Below, piece by piece: positions 1 to 8,074 of a stretch of 64,000 bases of DNA. The DNA is from Planctomycetota bacterium (GTDB lineage Bacteria > Planctomycetota > Phycisphaerae > SM23-33): assembly GCA_009908915.1 (NCBI GenBank), contig JAAAOJ010000037.1, forward strand, positions 1 to 64,000. The letters run 5' to 3'. The notes below the pieces were generated by a model, which did not search any database, was not told the DNA's origin, and saw nothing but the letters and a program-made list of their open reading frames with translations. The translations under genes and the position numbers were made by a program. How positions within the stretch are numbered: position 1 is the first letter of the stretch; every line of letters begins with the position of its first letter.

Positions 1-99
1 GAGCTTTACACCTACGACGGCCTCAGTCGCCTGACCGACACCGACCGCGGCACGCTGATGCTCGGCCAGATCACCGACCCCACCTTCAGTCAGGACTGA
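1..99 (+). pseudogene. RHS repeat protein fragment, cut by window edge
   Basis: Reading frame 1 is open from the window edge to a TGA at 97-99 and encodes about 32 residues beginning ELYTYDGLSRLTDTDRGT. The YxYDGLxRLT pattern is the typical YD repeat of RHS/teneurin-like proteins. The true RHS core with its DPxG motif lies in a different frame 400-1200 bp downstream, so this piece ends prematurely, just before a GGGGACAGGCTACTT repeat at 106. I infer that it is part of the same once-longer RHS gene, broken by repeat insertion or rearrangement. The 5' part lies outside the window. Confidence 0.6.
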
Positions 100-100
100 A

Positions 101-140
101 GGAAAGGGGACAGGCTACTTGAAGGAAGCAACGACGGCCT
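101..140 (+). repeat. 40-bp direct repeat, copy 1 (GGGGACAGGCTACTT family)
   Basis: The 40 bases here are identical to 352-391. The 5' part contains GGGGACAGGCTACTT (106-120). The same motif recurs with one mismatch at 170-184 and partially at 2383-2394. Motifs of this kind resemble dispersed REP-like sequences. The family assignment is inference. Confidence 0.85.
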
Positions 141-169
141 TGGCCCAGGAGGGAAAGGGAGGAGGGAAA

Positions 170-184
170 GGGGACAGGCGACTT
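170..184 (+). repeat. Partial GGGGACAGGC motif copy
   Basis: GGGGACAGGCGACTT differs at one base from the motif inside the 40-bp repeats at 101 and 352. Confidence 0.6.
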
Positions 185-351
185 TTTGGTGCTTCGTGAG
201 GACGAGGCGGATCACCCCGCCGTCGGGCGAGGGCGATGCGGTCTACGGCTATGACTTCGTCCGCCCGCTGTCGGCGACCGACGGCACGGCGATGGCCGGC
301 TACGAGGAGTTGTGGGACGTCGAGATCGTCACCCCTGATCCCGAGAGGGAG

Positions 352-391
352 GGAAAGGGGACAGGCTACTTGAAGGAAGCAACGACGGCCT
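352..391 (+). repeat. 40-bp direct repeat, copy 2 (GGGGACAGGCTACTT family)
   Basis: Perfect second copy of 101-140, with the motif itself at 357-371. The spacing of 251 bp is not a multiple of three, so the two copies are read in different frames. This fits repeat insertion into RHS coding DNA better than a protein repeat. Confidence 0.85.
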
Positions 392-487
392 CGGCGACGA
401 CACGCCCAGCGTGGCTTAGTTCGGGGTACAGCATACTGAATAGGACAATCGAATGCTGGCGAGCGGTGGGCGGATGCGGTACGATAC

Positions 488-1732
488 ATGTCGAAAGGGA
501 CCTCGGCCATGGTCGCATGGACATTCGACAATCGATCAACTGACCTCTCCGGCACGGCCAACGATCCGACGCATGATGCTTCGGGCAACATGACCGCCGA
601 TTCTTCCAATACCTACATCTACGACGCCTGGAACCGTTTGGTGGAAGTCCGCGACCGCGGCGATGATTCACTGATTGCCGAATATGAATATGATGGCCAG
701 AAGAGGCGTATCGAGAAAACGGTCGACGAGACGGAGACGGATTATTTCTATAACGACAACTGGCAGTTGGTTGAGGAACGGGTTGACGGCAGTGTTGCCT
801 ATGAATACGCGTGGGATCAGCGTTACATTGACGCCCCCATCGCCCGCTTTGATGCTGCCGGCGATGCCGTCTACTACACCAATGACGCGAACATGAACGT
901 AACGTCGCTCGTCGAAGAATCCGGCACGGTGATCGAGCGCTACGCCTACTCGCCGTACGGCGAGCGGACTGTCCTTGACGCTGATTGGTCAGCCGATGCG
1001 GACGGCGTCTCCGACGTCGATAACACCCTAGGCCATCAGGGCCTGCACCTGGATACCGAGTCGGCCCTGTACTACAACCGCAACCGCTACTACTCCCCCG
1101 CCCTCGGCCGCTTCATCACCCGCGACCCCCTCGGCTACGTCGATGGCATGAGTGTGTATGAGTATGCCAAGAGTACGGCGGTGAATATGACCGACCCCGA
1201 GGGGCTGGAATGTAATAGGGCCTGCTGCGCCTGTGTTGCAACCCCATGGCTGTGTCGTATAGAGGTCTCGGCAGCAGCAAAGCTCGAGGGTGGCTGTAAG
1301 AAGGCCAAACCATTGCCACCTGGGTTAGGGTTAGGTATCGGAGGGGAATATGTGTGCTGGGCTCGCGCTAGGGGGGTACGCTTTGACCTGGTACATGATA
1401 CCGGCTTAGATGTAAGCGGATGCCATCTTCAGCAGGATGCCCTTAGTATAAGTGTCGCTGATGGCTCGTTTAGCAAGCACTCCGCTCCCCGAGATTCTGG
1501 TCCCCCGAATAGGATCCAGCGAAAGGGCTTCCTTGAGTACCATGGCTGGTGGTACATGGACAGCCCGGGCTTTAGCGTGAGGTTGAAGAAGTCCTACATA
1601 TATAGCTTTACCGCCTGGGTATGGGTTCAAGAGCAACCGTGGGTCCGTCGCACATGGTCGTTGCTTAAGGGAGCGTTGCCCCCCAAGCCTATCGTTTATT
1701 GTTGGGCCGCTCATCGTTCTATAGCGAGTTAG
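488..1732 (+). CDS. RHS repeat-associated core protein with unknown C-terminal tip (5'-truncated)
   Basis: A 414-residue frame. Residues about 30-160 carry YD-type RHS repeats (YIYDAWNRLVEV, YEYDGQKRRIEK). The RHS core follows: ALYYNRNRYYSPALGRF near residue 190, RDPLG near 211 and the DPEGLE boundary near 236. In polymorphic toxins of this class everything after the boundary is the exchangeable toxin domain. Here that is about 175 residues with a Cys-rich start (CNRACCAC) that I do not recognise. This tip is visibly less GC-rich and uses rarer codons than the core, as expected for a swapped cassette. The ATG at 488 is internal to RHS sequence; the natural 5' part is broken, so the protein may no longer be exported or functional. 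The next gene starts 8 bp after the stop. Confidence 0.75.
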   Translation: MSKGTSAMVAWTFDNRSTDLSGTANDPTHDASGNMTADSSNTYIYDAWNRLVEVRDRGDDSLIAEYEYDGQKRRIEKTVDETETDYFYNDNWQLVEERVDGSVAYEYAWDQRYIDAPIARFDAAGDAVYYTNDANMNVTSLVEESGTVIERYAYSPYGERTVLDADWSADADGVSDVDNTLGHQGLHLDTESALYYNRNRYYSPALGRFITRDPLGYVDGMSVYEYAKSTAVNMTDPEGLECNRACCACVATPWLCRIEVSAAAKLEGGCKKAKPLPPGLGLGIGGEYVCWARARGVRFDLVHDTGLDVSGCHLQQDALSISVADGSFSKHSAPRDSGPPNRIQRKGFLEYHGWWYMDSPGFSVRLKKSYIYSFTAWVWVQEQPWVRRTWSLLKGALPPKPIVYCWAAHRSIAS

Positions 1733-1740
1733 GGAGAGGT

Positions 1741-2349
1741 ATGTTCTCAGGGAAAGAATGTGTACGCAGGCAGTGGATGTGGTTGTCCGCCGCTGCAGGG
1801 TGTTTTCTGGTGCTGGCGGCGCAGTGTACCGGTTGCTCGCAACCGGAAGAGACAGAACTACGCCCCATCTTGTCACTGCAAGGGGTTGAAGTTCCCGGCG
1901 AACCTACCGTGTTTGTTATCGACGGCGGCGGAACAAGTTGTCCCTACTGGGACAAGATAACAGCGACCATACTCGAAAGCTTGGCTGCTATGCCATTTGA
2001 TTATAGGTTTGGAGTGGTTCGAACCACGAGCGGGAGGCCAGCCGCAAGGTGGTCGAATCTGCAGTCGGCGCCGCCAATGCCGCTGCCTGACTTGACGAGC
2101 TGGTTGTCGAGAGCTCACCTTCATGGAATGCAGAACCAGGTCGAAGCGTTTCAGTCTGCCTATACTGCTGGAGCCAGAACCATTGTATTTATCGGTCCAA
2201 GCCTTGATGGTGCCGCAGCGAGGGTCATTCGTGAGCACAGCAGTTCTCGACTTATCGTGGCATGGCCCGAAGACGCGGACCCGCCAGTGAGCGAAGAGGC
2301 AAAGAAGCTGGCCGTTGCGATGAACGGCAAGGTTCTCCTTTTCAAATAG
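1741..2349 (+). CDS. Secreted VWA-like protein behind the RHS tip; candidate immunity protein
   Basis: 202 residues. The ATG at 1741 is preferred over the one at 1699 because GGGAGAGG lies just upstream and the RHS gene ends at 1732. The N-terminus has a basic stretch, a hydrophobic segment (residues about 13-26) and cysteines near residues 29-32, so it is a signal peptide or imperfect lipobox. The rest resembles a von Willebrand A fold: TVFVIDGGGTS sits where DxSxS of a MIDAS site would be, but the serines are incomplete, so metal binding is doubtful. Its position 8 bp after a toxin tip and its matching low GC suggest an immunity role; this is inference. Alternatively it is an ordinary planctomycete VWA lipoprotein. 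Confidence 0.55.
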   Translation: MFSGKECVRRQWMWLSAAAGCFLVLAAQCTGCSQPEETELRPILSLQGVEVPGEPTVFVIDGGGTSCPYWDKITATILESLAAMPFDYRFGVVRTTSGRPAARWSNLQSAPPMPLPDLTSWLSRAHLHGMQNQVEAFQSAYTAGARTIVFIGPSLDGAAARVIREHSSSRLIVAWPEDADPPVSEEAKKLAVAMNGKVLLFK

Positions 2350-2382
2350 AGCTAAAGGGTTACGGGATTTAATGGCGCTATA

Positions 2383-2394
2383 GGGGACAGGCTA
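2383..2394 (+). repeat. GGGGACAGGCTA motif copy
   Basis: Twelve-base match to the motif in the 40-bp repeats at 101 and 352, lying between the VWA-like gene and the transposase remnant. Confidence 0.5.
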
Positions 2395-2407
2395 GAATGG
2401 CACTTCC

Positions 2408-2722
2408 TTAAGCGGCCCATTGGCGTCTCCACTCGGTGCGGGTGATGCGCAAGTTGGGATAATGTTGTGGTTCATGTCGAACGGCTCGGGGTTCATGGCG
2501 GCCGGGGCGGAGGGGAACCTGCGAGGCGGCGATCTGGCGGAGCATGGCGTCATAGATATCCGGCAGTGTCCACGGTGGAGCCGTCGCGAGGATCGGCGCA
2601 AAGCTTAGAATAGCCCGCACGGCGGCAACGAAGCTCAGCCGCATCGGGTCCTTGCCGTGCTCGATGGCTGCTTCCAGCATGATCATGCGGAGAATGTTCA
2701 ATGCGGCGAAAGGCAGATCAGC
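2408..2722 (-). pseudogene. IS4-type transposase, C-terminal remnant
   Basis: About 105 codons read as the C-terminal end of an IS4-family DDE transposase: NILRMIMLEAAIEHG, SFVAAVRAILSFAP, then a basic tail with EPQHYPNLRITRTEWRRQ and a stop. This is the pattern of transposases common in Planctomycetota. The catalytic DDE region is missing: the homology begins exactly where the dinB coding sequence ends (around 2720). No terminal inverted repeats are visible. The element appears to have inserted at the 3' end of dinB and then lost its remainder. The open frame continues into dinB on the same strand, but that part is dinB in another frame. Confidence 0.6.
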
Positions 2723-3884
2723 CTGCGCCCGGTCCGCGGCGGATGCTGCCCTTGCCGAACTTCTCCACGATGCCATCGACCGTCCGGTCGATGGTCCGCT
2801 GGCGGCGGTCGTCAATCGGCGGGGCGAAGAGGTCGAGCTGCCGGCCGCCCGGGGTGTCGAGATTGCTCGCCGTCACGCCGGCCAGGCGAAGCGGCTGAAA
2901 GCTGTAACGCGCCCAGTTGTTGAAGATCGCCTTGGCCTCAGCCCAGAGCGTGTCAGTGACGTCGGTGGGTCGTTCCATTGTCCGCGAACGACTGAGCGTG
3001 GTGAAGTCGCCGTGCCGCAGCTTGAGGGTGACCGTTCGGGTCAGCAGACCGGCCCGTCGCAGGCGGCGGGCGACCTCCTGTGTCTGCTCGTACAGGATGG
3101 CCAGCAACTGCTCACGATTGGCGATGTCGGTGGCGAAGGTCTGCTCCTGCCCGATGGACTTGGCGTCATGGTCGGGCGTGACAGGGCGGCTGTCGTCGCC
3201 GTTGGCCAGCTTCAGGAGGTGTCCCGCCGCATTGCCCAGCGCCCGCCGCAGCTCGCGCTGCGAGTATGCCCGCAACTGCCCCACGCGACGGATGCCCAGA
3301 CGCCGCAGTGACGTTTCGGCAACGGGGCCGATGCCCCAGAGCTTGCGGACCGGGAGGGGATCAAGAACCTCGTGGATGCGGTCGGGCGGGATGACCGTCA
3401 GGCCGTCCGGCTTTTCCAGGTCGCTGGCGAGCTTGGCGAGGAACTTGTTGGGCGCGACGCCCACGCTGGCGACCAGGCCAAGCTCGTCGCCGACGGCCTG
3501 CTTGATCCGTCGGGCAACCTCCACCGCGGGGCCGTGAAGTCGCTCGGTGCCAGTGACGTCGAGAAACGCCTCGTCGATGCTCAGCGGTTCCACCAGCGGG
3601 GTATAGCGGCGGACAATCTCGAAGACCTGCCGGCTCATTTCGGCGTAGCGTCCACCCCGGACGGGCAGGACGATGGCCTGCGGGCACAGCCGGAGCGCCT
3701 GGGCCATCGGCATGGCCGAGCAGCAGCCGAACGGCCGGGCTTCGTAGCTGGCGGTCGAGACGACGCCACGCCCCTCGGCGCTGCCACCAACCAACAGCGG
3801 CTTGCCCGCCAGCGACGGGCGGTCCAGCCGCTCGACGGCGGCAAAGAACTCGTCCATATCGACATGCAGAATCCACCGGCTCAT
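2718..3884 (-). CDS. dinB: DNA polymerase IV (Y-family translesion polymerase)
   Basis: 388 residues. The catalytic palm is clear: HVDMDEFFAAVE with Asp9, and SIDEAFLDV with Asp104 and Glu105. The helix-hairpin-helix region (KLWGIGPVAETSLRRLGI) and the little-finger domain follow. Pol IV copies damaged DNA and extends mismatched primers at stalled forks. The start at 3884 is chosen because MSRWILHVDMD is the family N-terminus; upstream in-frame codons lack similarity. The gene has no Shine-Dalgarno sequence; TATTCT ends 6 nt before the ATG, suggesting a leaderless transcript. It is divergent from nadC across 122 bp. The last residues (GPGAG) abut an IS4 remnant, so the native C-terminus may be slightly altered. 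No LexA-like box was identified. Confidence 0.93.
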   Translation of the reverse strand: MSRWILHVDMDEFFAAVERLDRPSLAGKPLLVGGSAEGRGVVSTASYEARPFGCCSAMPMAQALRLCPQAIVLPVRGGRYAEMSRQVFEIVRRYTPLVEPLSIDEAFLDVTGTERLHGPAVEVARRIKQAVGDELGLVASVGVAPNKFLAKLASDLEKPDGLTVIPPDRIHEVLDPLPVRKLWGIGPVAETSLRRLGIRRVGQLRAYSQRELRRALGNAAGHLLKLANGDDSRPVTPDHDAKSIGQEQTFATDIANREQLLAILYEQTQEVARRLRRAGLLTRTVTLKLRHGDFTTLSRSRTMERPTDVTDTLWAEAKAIFNNWARYSFQPLRLAGVTASNLDTPGGRQLDLFAPPIDDRRQRTIDRTVDGIVEKFGKGSIRRGPGAG

Positions 3885-3890
3885 GCCAAC

Positions 3891-3896
3891 AGAATA
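3891..3896 (-). promoter_or_regulatory. -10-like hexamer 6 nt before dinB start
   Basis: TATTCT on the minus strand, separated from the ATG by only GTTGGC. Transcription starting about 7 nt after the hexamer would begin at the start codon. One of at least eight similar arrangements in this window. Confidence 0.45.
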
Positions 3897-3993
3897 ACCG
3901 ATTTGCCTGTCAGTTTGCGGTTTCGGAGGCGAAAGGCTCCGTTGACGGCCGCAGCTTTTCGAAATCACGATTTCGAAATCCAGCGCGAGTCGC

Positions 3994-3999
3994 TATCCT
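3994..3999 (+). promoter_or_regulatory. -10-like hexamer 7 nt before nadC start
   Basis: TATCCT followed by 7 nt and the ATG. No Shine-Dalgarno sequence lies between, so the nadC mRNA may be leaderless. A weak -35 candidate, TTTCGA, is 17 bp upstream. Confidence 0.45.
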
Positions 4000-4006
4000 G
4001 TCGGCC

Positions 4007-4894
4007 ATGAGCACCCGACCCACCGAATCCGAACGCGAGGCGATGCGGCGCCTGGTCTATCAGGCCCGTGAGGAAGACCTCGGCGGCGGCGACGTGACCG
4101 GCCGGCTGATCCCGCCGGAGATTCACGCCACGGGGCAGTTCGTTGCCCGCCAGCCGCTGGTGGTCTGCGGCGGAACGTTCCTTGACGCCATCGCCAAGGC
4201 CTATGATGAATCGATCCAGATGATCCTCTGGAAGGAAGAAGGCCAAGCCGTCGAAGCCGGCGAGGTCATCGCCGAGTGGTTTGGCCCGGCGTGGCACATC
4301 GTCGCGGCCGAGCGGGTGGCGCTGAACTTCCTGCAGCACCTCTGCGGTGTGGCGACGATCACGCGGCAGTACGTCGAGGCCGTCGCCACCGCGGGCGCAG
4401 GCATCTACGATACGCGGAAAACCATTCCCGGCTGGCGGGATCTGGAGAAATACGCCGTCCGTGTCGGTGGCGGCAAGAACCATCGCCGCGGCCTACACGA
4501 TGCGATATTGGTCAAAGACAACCATCTGGCAGCCGTCCATCTTCACGACCTCGGCGAGCGACTCAGCGAGCTGCGGCAGGACCTGCCGTACAACGGTTTC
4601 GTCGAGATCGAGGTCGACACGCTGGAGCAACTCGCCGAGGCGCTCAAGCTGCCCGTGGACGTGATCCTGCTGGACAACATGGGGTCGGATAAACTCCGTC
4701 AGGCCGTTAAGATGCGGGCCGAGGCAGGCAAGGCCGCGGATATCCACCTGGAGGCCTCGGGCGGCATGACGCTGGAGAACATCGCCGAGGTCGCCCGGAC
4801 GGGCGTCGAACGCATCGCCGTCGGCGCGATCACGCACTCGGCCCCGGCCGTCGACATCGGCCTTGACCTCGAACTGCGGAGCGATGAGGCGTGA
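4007..4894 (+). CDS. nadC: Nicotinate-nucleotide pyrophosphorylase (carboxylating)
   Basis: 295 residues, normal for quinolinate phosphoribosyltransferase, which converts quinolinate and PRPP to nicotinate mononucleotide in de novo NAD synthesis. Diagnostic motifs are DTRKTIPGWR (substrate-binding Arg and Lys near residues 135-138), VGGGKNHRRGL, ILVKDNHL and EASGGM near the C-terminus. The family usually has TTPGLR where this protein has TIPGWR. The ATG follows a -10-like TATCCT by 7 nt. The stop overlaps the GTG start of birA (GTGA), indicating translational coupling of two cofactor genes. nadA and nadB are not in the window. Confidence 0.94.
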   Translation: MSTRPTESEREAMRRLVYQAREEDLGGGDVTGRLIPPEIHATGQFVARQPLVVCGGTFLDAIAKAYDESIQMILWKEEGQAVEAGEVIAEWFGPAWHIVAAERVALNFLQHLCGVATITRQYVEAVATAGAGIYDTRKTIPGWRDLEKYAVRVGGGKNHRRGLHDAILVKDNHLAAVHLHDLGERLSELRQDLPYNGFVEIEVDTLEQLAEALKLPVDVILLDNMGSDKLRQAVKMRAEAGKAADIHLEASGGMTLENIAEVARTGVERIAVGAITHSAPAVDIGLDLELRSDEA

Positions 4895-5682
4895 AACCCG
4901 GTGGTCGGCCGTTGGCGGCCGCGGACATCGAGGCCGATTTGGGCACGACGCGCGTCGGGCGAAGCGTCATCTGCTTTCCCGAGGTCGACAGCACCAATGA
5001 TATCTGCTGGGACTCGGCGCGGCAGGGCGACACCGACGGGCTCGTCGTTCTCGCCGAACGTCAGCGACGCGGGCGGGGCCGTCAGGGGCGCACGTGGCAG
5101 GCCGCCGCCGGCGAGGCCGTCCTGCTTAGCACACTGCTGCTCGGCGAGCCGGATTCCCTTTGTCGCGAAGCCGTTCCCATCGCCGCCGGCGTCGCCGTCG
5201 CCGAGGCAGTCGACAGCTTTGCCCCCGGCTCGGCCGACCTGAAATGGCCCAACGACGTGCTGATCGATGGCGCAAAGCTCGCCGGCGTGCTGGTCGAGCA
5301 CCGCGGCGTCGACGGCCGTCAGGGGGTTGTCATCGGCATTGGCCTGAACGTCTCCGCCGCCCCGCCGCCCGGCGAGATCGGCCAGGTGGCTACCTGCCTC
5401 GCCGAGCACGTTGACCGACCAGCAGCCCGCCTCGAACTCGTCCGCCGGCTGCTGCAGCGGCTGGACGCACGTATCGCCGACGTCGCCGCCTCTAGCACCG
5501 ATACGATTCACGACGCCTGGGTCGCGCACTCCGGCATGATCGGCCGACGTGTTCGCATCCAGTCCGCCGGCGTCTGCTACAGCGGCAACGTCCTCGATGT
5601 CTCGCCGCTGGAGGGGCTGATTCTCGCCGATGATCTCGGCCACCGGTGGCATATCCCCGCCGCCGGCGCGACGGTGCTGTAG
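4891..5682 (+). CDS. birA: Biotin-[acetyl-CoA-carboxylase] ligase, monofunctional
   Basis: 263 residues starting with GTG, whose last two bases belong to the nadC stop. The protein adenylates biotin and transfers it to the lysine of biotin carboxyl carrier proteins. The adenylate-binding loop GRGRQGRTW (61-69), KWPND (118-122) and the catalytic region around Lys129 (GAKLAGVLVE) are present, as is GIGLNV. A C-terminal SH3-like domain follows. There is no room for the N-terminal helix-turn-helix of the bifunctional Escherichia coli protein, so this is a ligase only and not a repressor. Confidence 0.92.
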   Translation: MKPGGRPLAAADIEADLGTTRVGRSVICFPEVDSTNDICWDSARQGDTDGLVVLAERQRRGRGRQGRTWQAAAGEAVLLSTLLLGEPDSLCREAVPIAAGVAVAEAVDSFAPGSADLKWPNDVLIDGAKLAGVLVEHRGVDGRQGVVIGIGLNVSAAPPPGEIGQVATCLAEHVDRPAARLELVRRLLQRLDARIADVAASSTDTIHDAWVAHSGMIGRRVRIQSAGVCYSGNVLDVSPLEGLILADDLGHRWHIPAAGATVL

Positions 5683-5728
5683 CGCCTGTCACAGCGGGAC
5701 CTGCTATGGTACACTTCGCCGCTGAGGC

Positions 5729-8074
5729 ATGCGACCCGTACTGACCGACAGGATGGCCGTCATCATCGTCATCGCCGCGCTGGTGATGTGGGCGGCGGCG
5801 TTGTCGGTACTGTGGGGCTGGTCGATCGACCCGTCGGGCAGCACGTCGCTGGCGGCGGTCGGCTGGTCGCTGATCGCGGCCTGGTGGATGCTGCGTCGGC
5901 GCGGCCGATGGGGATCGCGGGCTGTCCGCTGGGTGGCTCGCCTGGGCCTGGACGAGGCCATCCCACTGGCGGCGGCCTTGCGGGATGAACTCGGCTCGTC
6001 AAAGGAAGACGTCAAACGTCGCATGCGGCTGTTCTCCGCCGGGGCGATCGCGGCGATGGCCTGCATGCTCGGCGCGACCGGCGTGGTGCTGGCCTCGCGG
6101 CTGGGGGCGTTGCTCCTGGGTGAATGGTTCCTGTTCAGCAACGCCACCTGGCGCGTGCTGGAGACGCTGGCGTTGCTACTCGGCGGGGCGGGTGTCGGCG
6201 CGGCGATGGTCTGCGTGTTCTACACGTCGTCGGTGGTCCGCGCCAGCGGCGGGCGCGACACGTATGCCAGCATCAGCCGTGACTGGCCCGTCGCGGTTGC
6301 CTGCGGGCTGGGCGGGTTCGCCGTGGCATGGTGGTTTGGGGCCAATCTTATCTACGTTCTTTTCGCCCTGGCGGGGGGGATCCTACTGGTCTCGCTGACG
6401 GCGGTCTCCCGCGGTGATCTGTCGACCCATCCGCGTAAGAAGCTGCTGCCGTTCGGGCCGCCGTCGCGCTGGGCGTTGTGGTCGCTCGCCGCTGCCTATG
6501 CGTTGGTGGCGGTGGTGCTGGTCGGGCAGGGGCGGTTGCTGGGCGACGTGCTGGGCCTGAGCTTCACGCGGCGTCTGCTGTGGTGGGGCCTGTCGCTGGT
6601 GTTGTTGGCGTACTTCCTCGGGCGATTCGATCGCAAGGGTCGCTCGGCCGGGCGGCTGCAGATCGTCGGCAGCATGCTGGGCGTGGGGGCGGCCCTGCTG
6701 GCTCAGGCGACGGAACTGACATTGTGCCTCGCGCTGGACGGCGCCAGCAGCGTCATCGCAACCTGCCTGGCCGTGGCCACTCAGGTGCCATGTGCCTCGC
6801 TGGTCGCGACCGTGCTGAGTTCACAGCGGCGAGAGTTCGCCGCGGCAGGCGGGTCGGTCGGACGCTATCTGCAGGCCGTGGCGGGCGGGCTGGCCGGTGC
6901 GTGTGTGCTGTTGGGTCTCGCGGGGTGGCTGGGTATGACGGGGCTGGCGATGCTGATCCTGGCCGGTGTGCTGACGGCGGCGGGCGGCGCAGGCGGCGCC
7001 ATTGCAGCCCGACGGCGGCCGGACCGAATCGCGTGGCTGGCGTGGACCGTTGTACTGGTCGGGGCGTTCGGCGGCGGATTCCTGGTGGCCGTGGCGCGTG
7101 CGGCGCCCGTACTCCGCGATCCCGCAGCCGGCGTGTGGCTTACGAGCGTCAACCGGCGGGATCGGATGTTCCGGGAGGTCGTGCAGATGGGAACGCTGCC
7201 GGCCGGCGGGGTCCGCCGCAGCGAGCGGGTCACGGACTGTATCGCCGAAGCCTTTCGCCGTCGAAAGGGACGATGGTGGCAGGTCTGCACCGACGCCCGC
7301 GACCTGCCGGCCCGGGCGCCGCGAGGCGAGTTCGACCCGGTCTACGCCAGGTGCTTCATCGTCGGCTCAAACCCCGAGCCGGCCCCCGTGGGAAGCCGCT
7401 GGGATTGCTGGCCGATCGTGACCGGTACGGCCAGCCACTTCCTGCGGTACGCGAGACTGAACTACGTCGCCGCGACGGGCTACGACTACTACGAGGGCGT
7501 GTTGCTCGCGCCCCTGCCGGCCGACCATCCGCAGGCGTGGCGGTGCTACAACGAGTTGACGCTGCGCCGCTGCCGGCGGACGACGGAACTGATCGAATAC
7601 GAGCGCGACCCGCAGACGCAGACCATCGAGCCGGTGATGCATCACGGCCTGATGATGCTGCGAACCCAAGCCTCGCGCGGTCGGGTGCGGCAGGCGCTGC
7701 GGGTGGCGCGGACCTTCGACGAAGCCGTCTCCAGCGGGCGGCGCGTGGGGCAGCGCGACTACCACGTGGAATCGCCGGGCTGGGCGATTGTCGCCTTGCG
7801 GGTCGAGGGGCTGGACATGCTGCTGGTCGGGCCGGTCGACGCGACCGGCTCGCCGGATGAGCCGAGCAGTCTGCTGGCGGCCATGCAGGAGATCGTTGCG
7901 GATGACTACGATACCTTCGTGCTGCCGATTCGACGGCTCTGGCCGGGGTGGAAGGACATCAGTCCGATCTATCTCTTCAACCCGCCGGGCGAACGCCTCA
8001 GCGGCACGCCCAGCCTCGAAGGCTTCCGCGAACACCTCGAACTCATCGATGCTCGCTACAACGACAGACGCTAG
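5729..8074 (+). CDS. Large polytopic membrane protein with soluble C-terminal domain
   Basis: 781 residues. About the first 460 contain some 12 hydrophobic segments separated by short Arg-rich loops, an arrangement reminiscent of MFS carriers. Residues about 470-781 are soluble, beginning after a last membrane segment near VVLVGAFGGGFLVAVA, and contain several Trp/Tyr-rich stretches and few cysteines. I recognise no transporter signature or enzyme motif. The fusion could couple a membrane domain to an extracytoplasmic sensor or enzyme. The ATG at 5729 is used; 5753 is a possible alternative, since Shine-Dalgarno evidence is weak (GAGG only 1 nt away). A TACACT hexamer lies 13 nt upstream. Its stop shares CTAG with the stop of the convergent glycosyltransferase gene. 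Confidence 0.7.
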   Translation: MRPVLTDRMAVIIVIAALVMWAAALSVLWGWSIDPSGSTSLAAVGWSLIAAWWMLRRRGRWGSRAVRWVARLGLDEAIPLAAALRDELGSSKEDVKRRMRLFSAGAIAAMACMLGATGVVLASRLGALLLGEWFLFSNATWRVLETLALLLGGAGVGAAMVCVFYTSSVVRASGGRDTYASISRDWPVAVACGLGGFAVAWWFGANLIYVLFALAGGILLVSLTAVSRGDLSTHPRKKLLPFGPPSRWALWSLAAAYALVAVVLVGQGRLLGDVLGLSFTRRLLWWGLSLVLLAYFLGRFDRKGRSAGRLQIVGSMLGVGAALLAQATELTLCLALDGASSVIATCLAVATQVPCASLVATVLSSQRREFAAAGGSVGRYLQAVAGGLAGACVLLGLAGWLGMTGLAMLILAGVLTAAGGAGGAIAARRRPDRIAWLAWTVVLVGAFGGGFLVAVARAAPVLRDPAAGVWLTSVNRRDRMFREVVQMGTLPAGGVRRSERVTDCIAEAFRRRKGRWWQVCTDARDLPARAPRGEFDPVYARCFIVGSNPEPAPVGSRWDCWPIVTGTASHFLRYARLNYVAATGYDYYEGVLLAPLPADHPQAWRCYNELTLRRCRRTTELIEYERDPQTQTIEPVMHHGLMMLRTQASRGRVRQALRVARTFDEAVSSGRRVGQRDYHVESPGWAIVALRVEGLDMLLVGPVDATGSPDEPSSLLAAMQEIVADDYDTFVLPIRRLWPGWKDISPIYLFNPPGERLSGTPSLEGFREHLELIDARYNDRR

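Larger units (their letters stand above)
100..487. other. RHS gene debris with inserted repeats
   Basis: This stretch separates two RHS-coding pieces. Short RHS-like peptide scraps can be read in frame 1, such as GYEELWDVE around 300-325, but no frame carries a continuous RHS repeat. A 40-bp direct repeat (101-140 and 352-391) and a third partial motif copy at 170-184 lie here. It is best read as degraded coding sequence and not as a regulatory spacer. Confidence 0.5.

Noticed and set aside
2010-2030. Palindrome GTGGTTCGAACCAC as a tRNA T-arm or operator
   Set aside because: It lies inside the VWA-like coding sequence, and no tRNA cloverleaf surrounds it.
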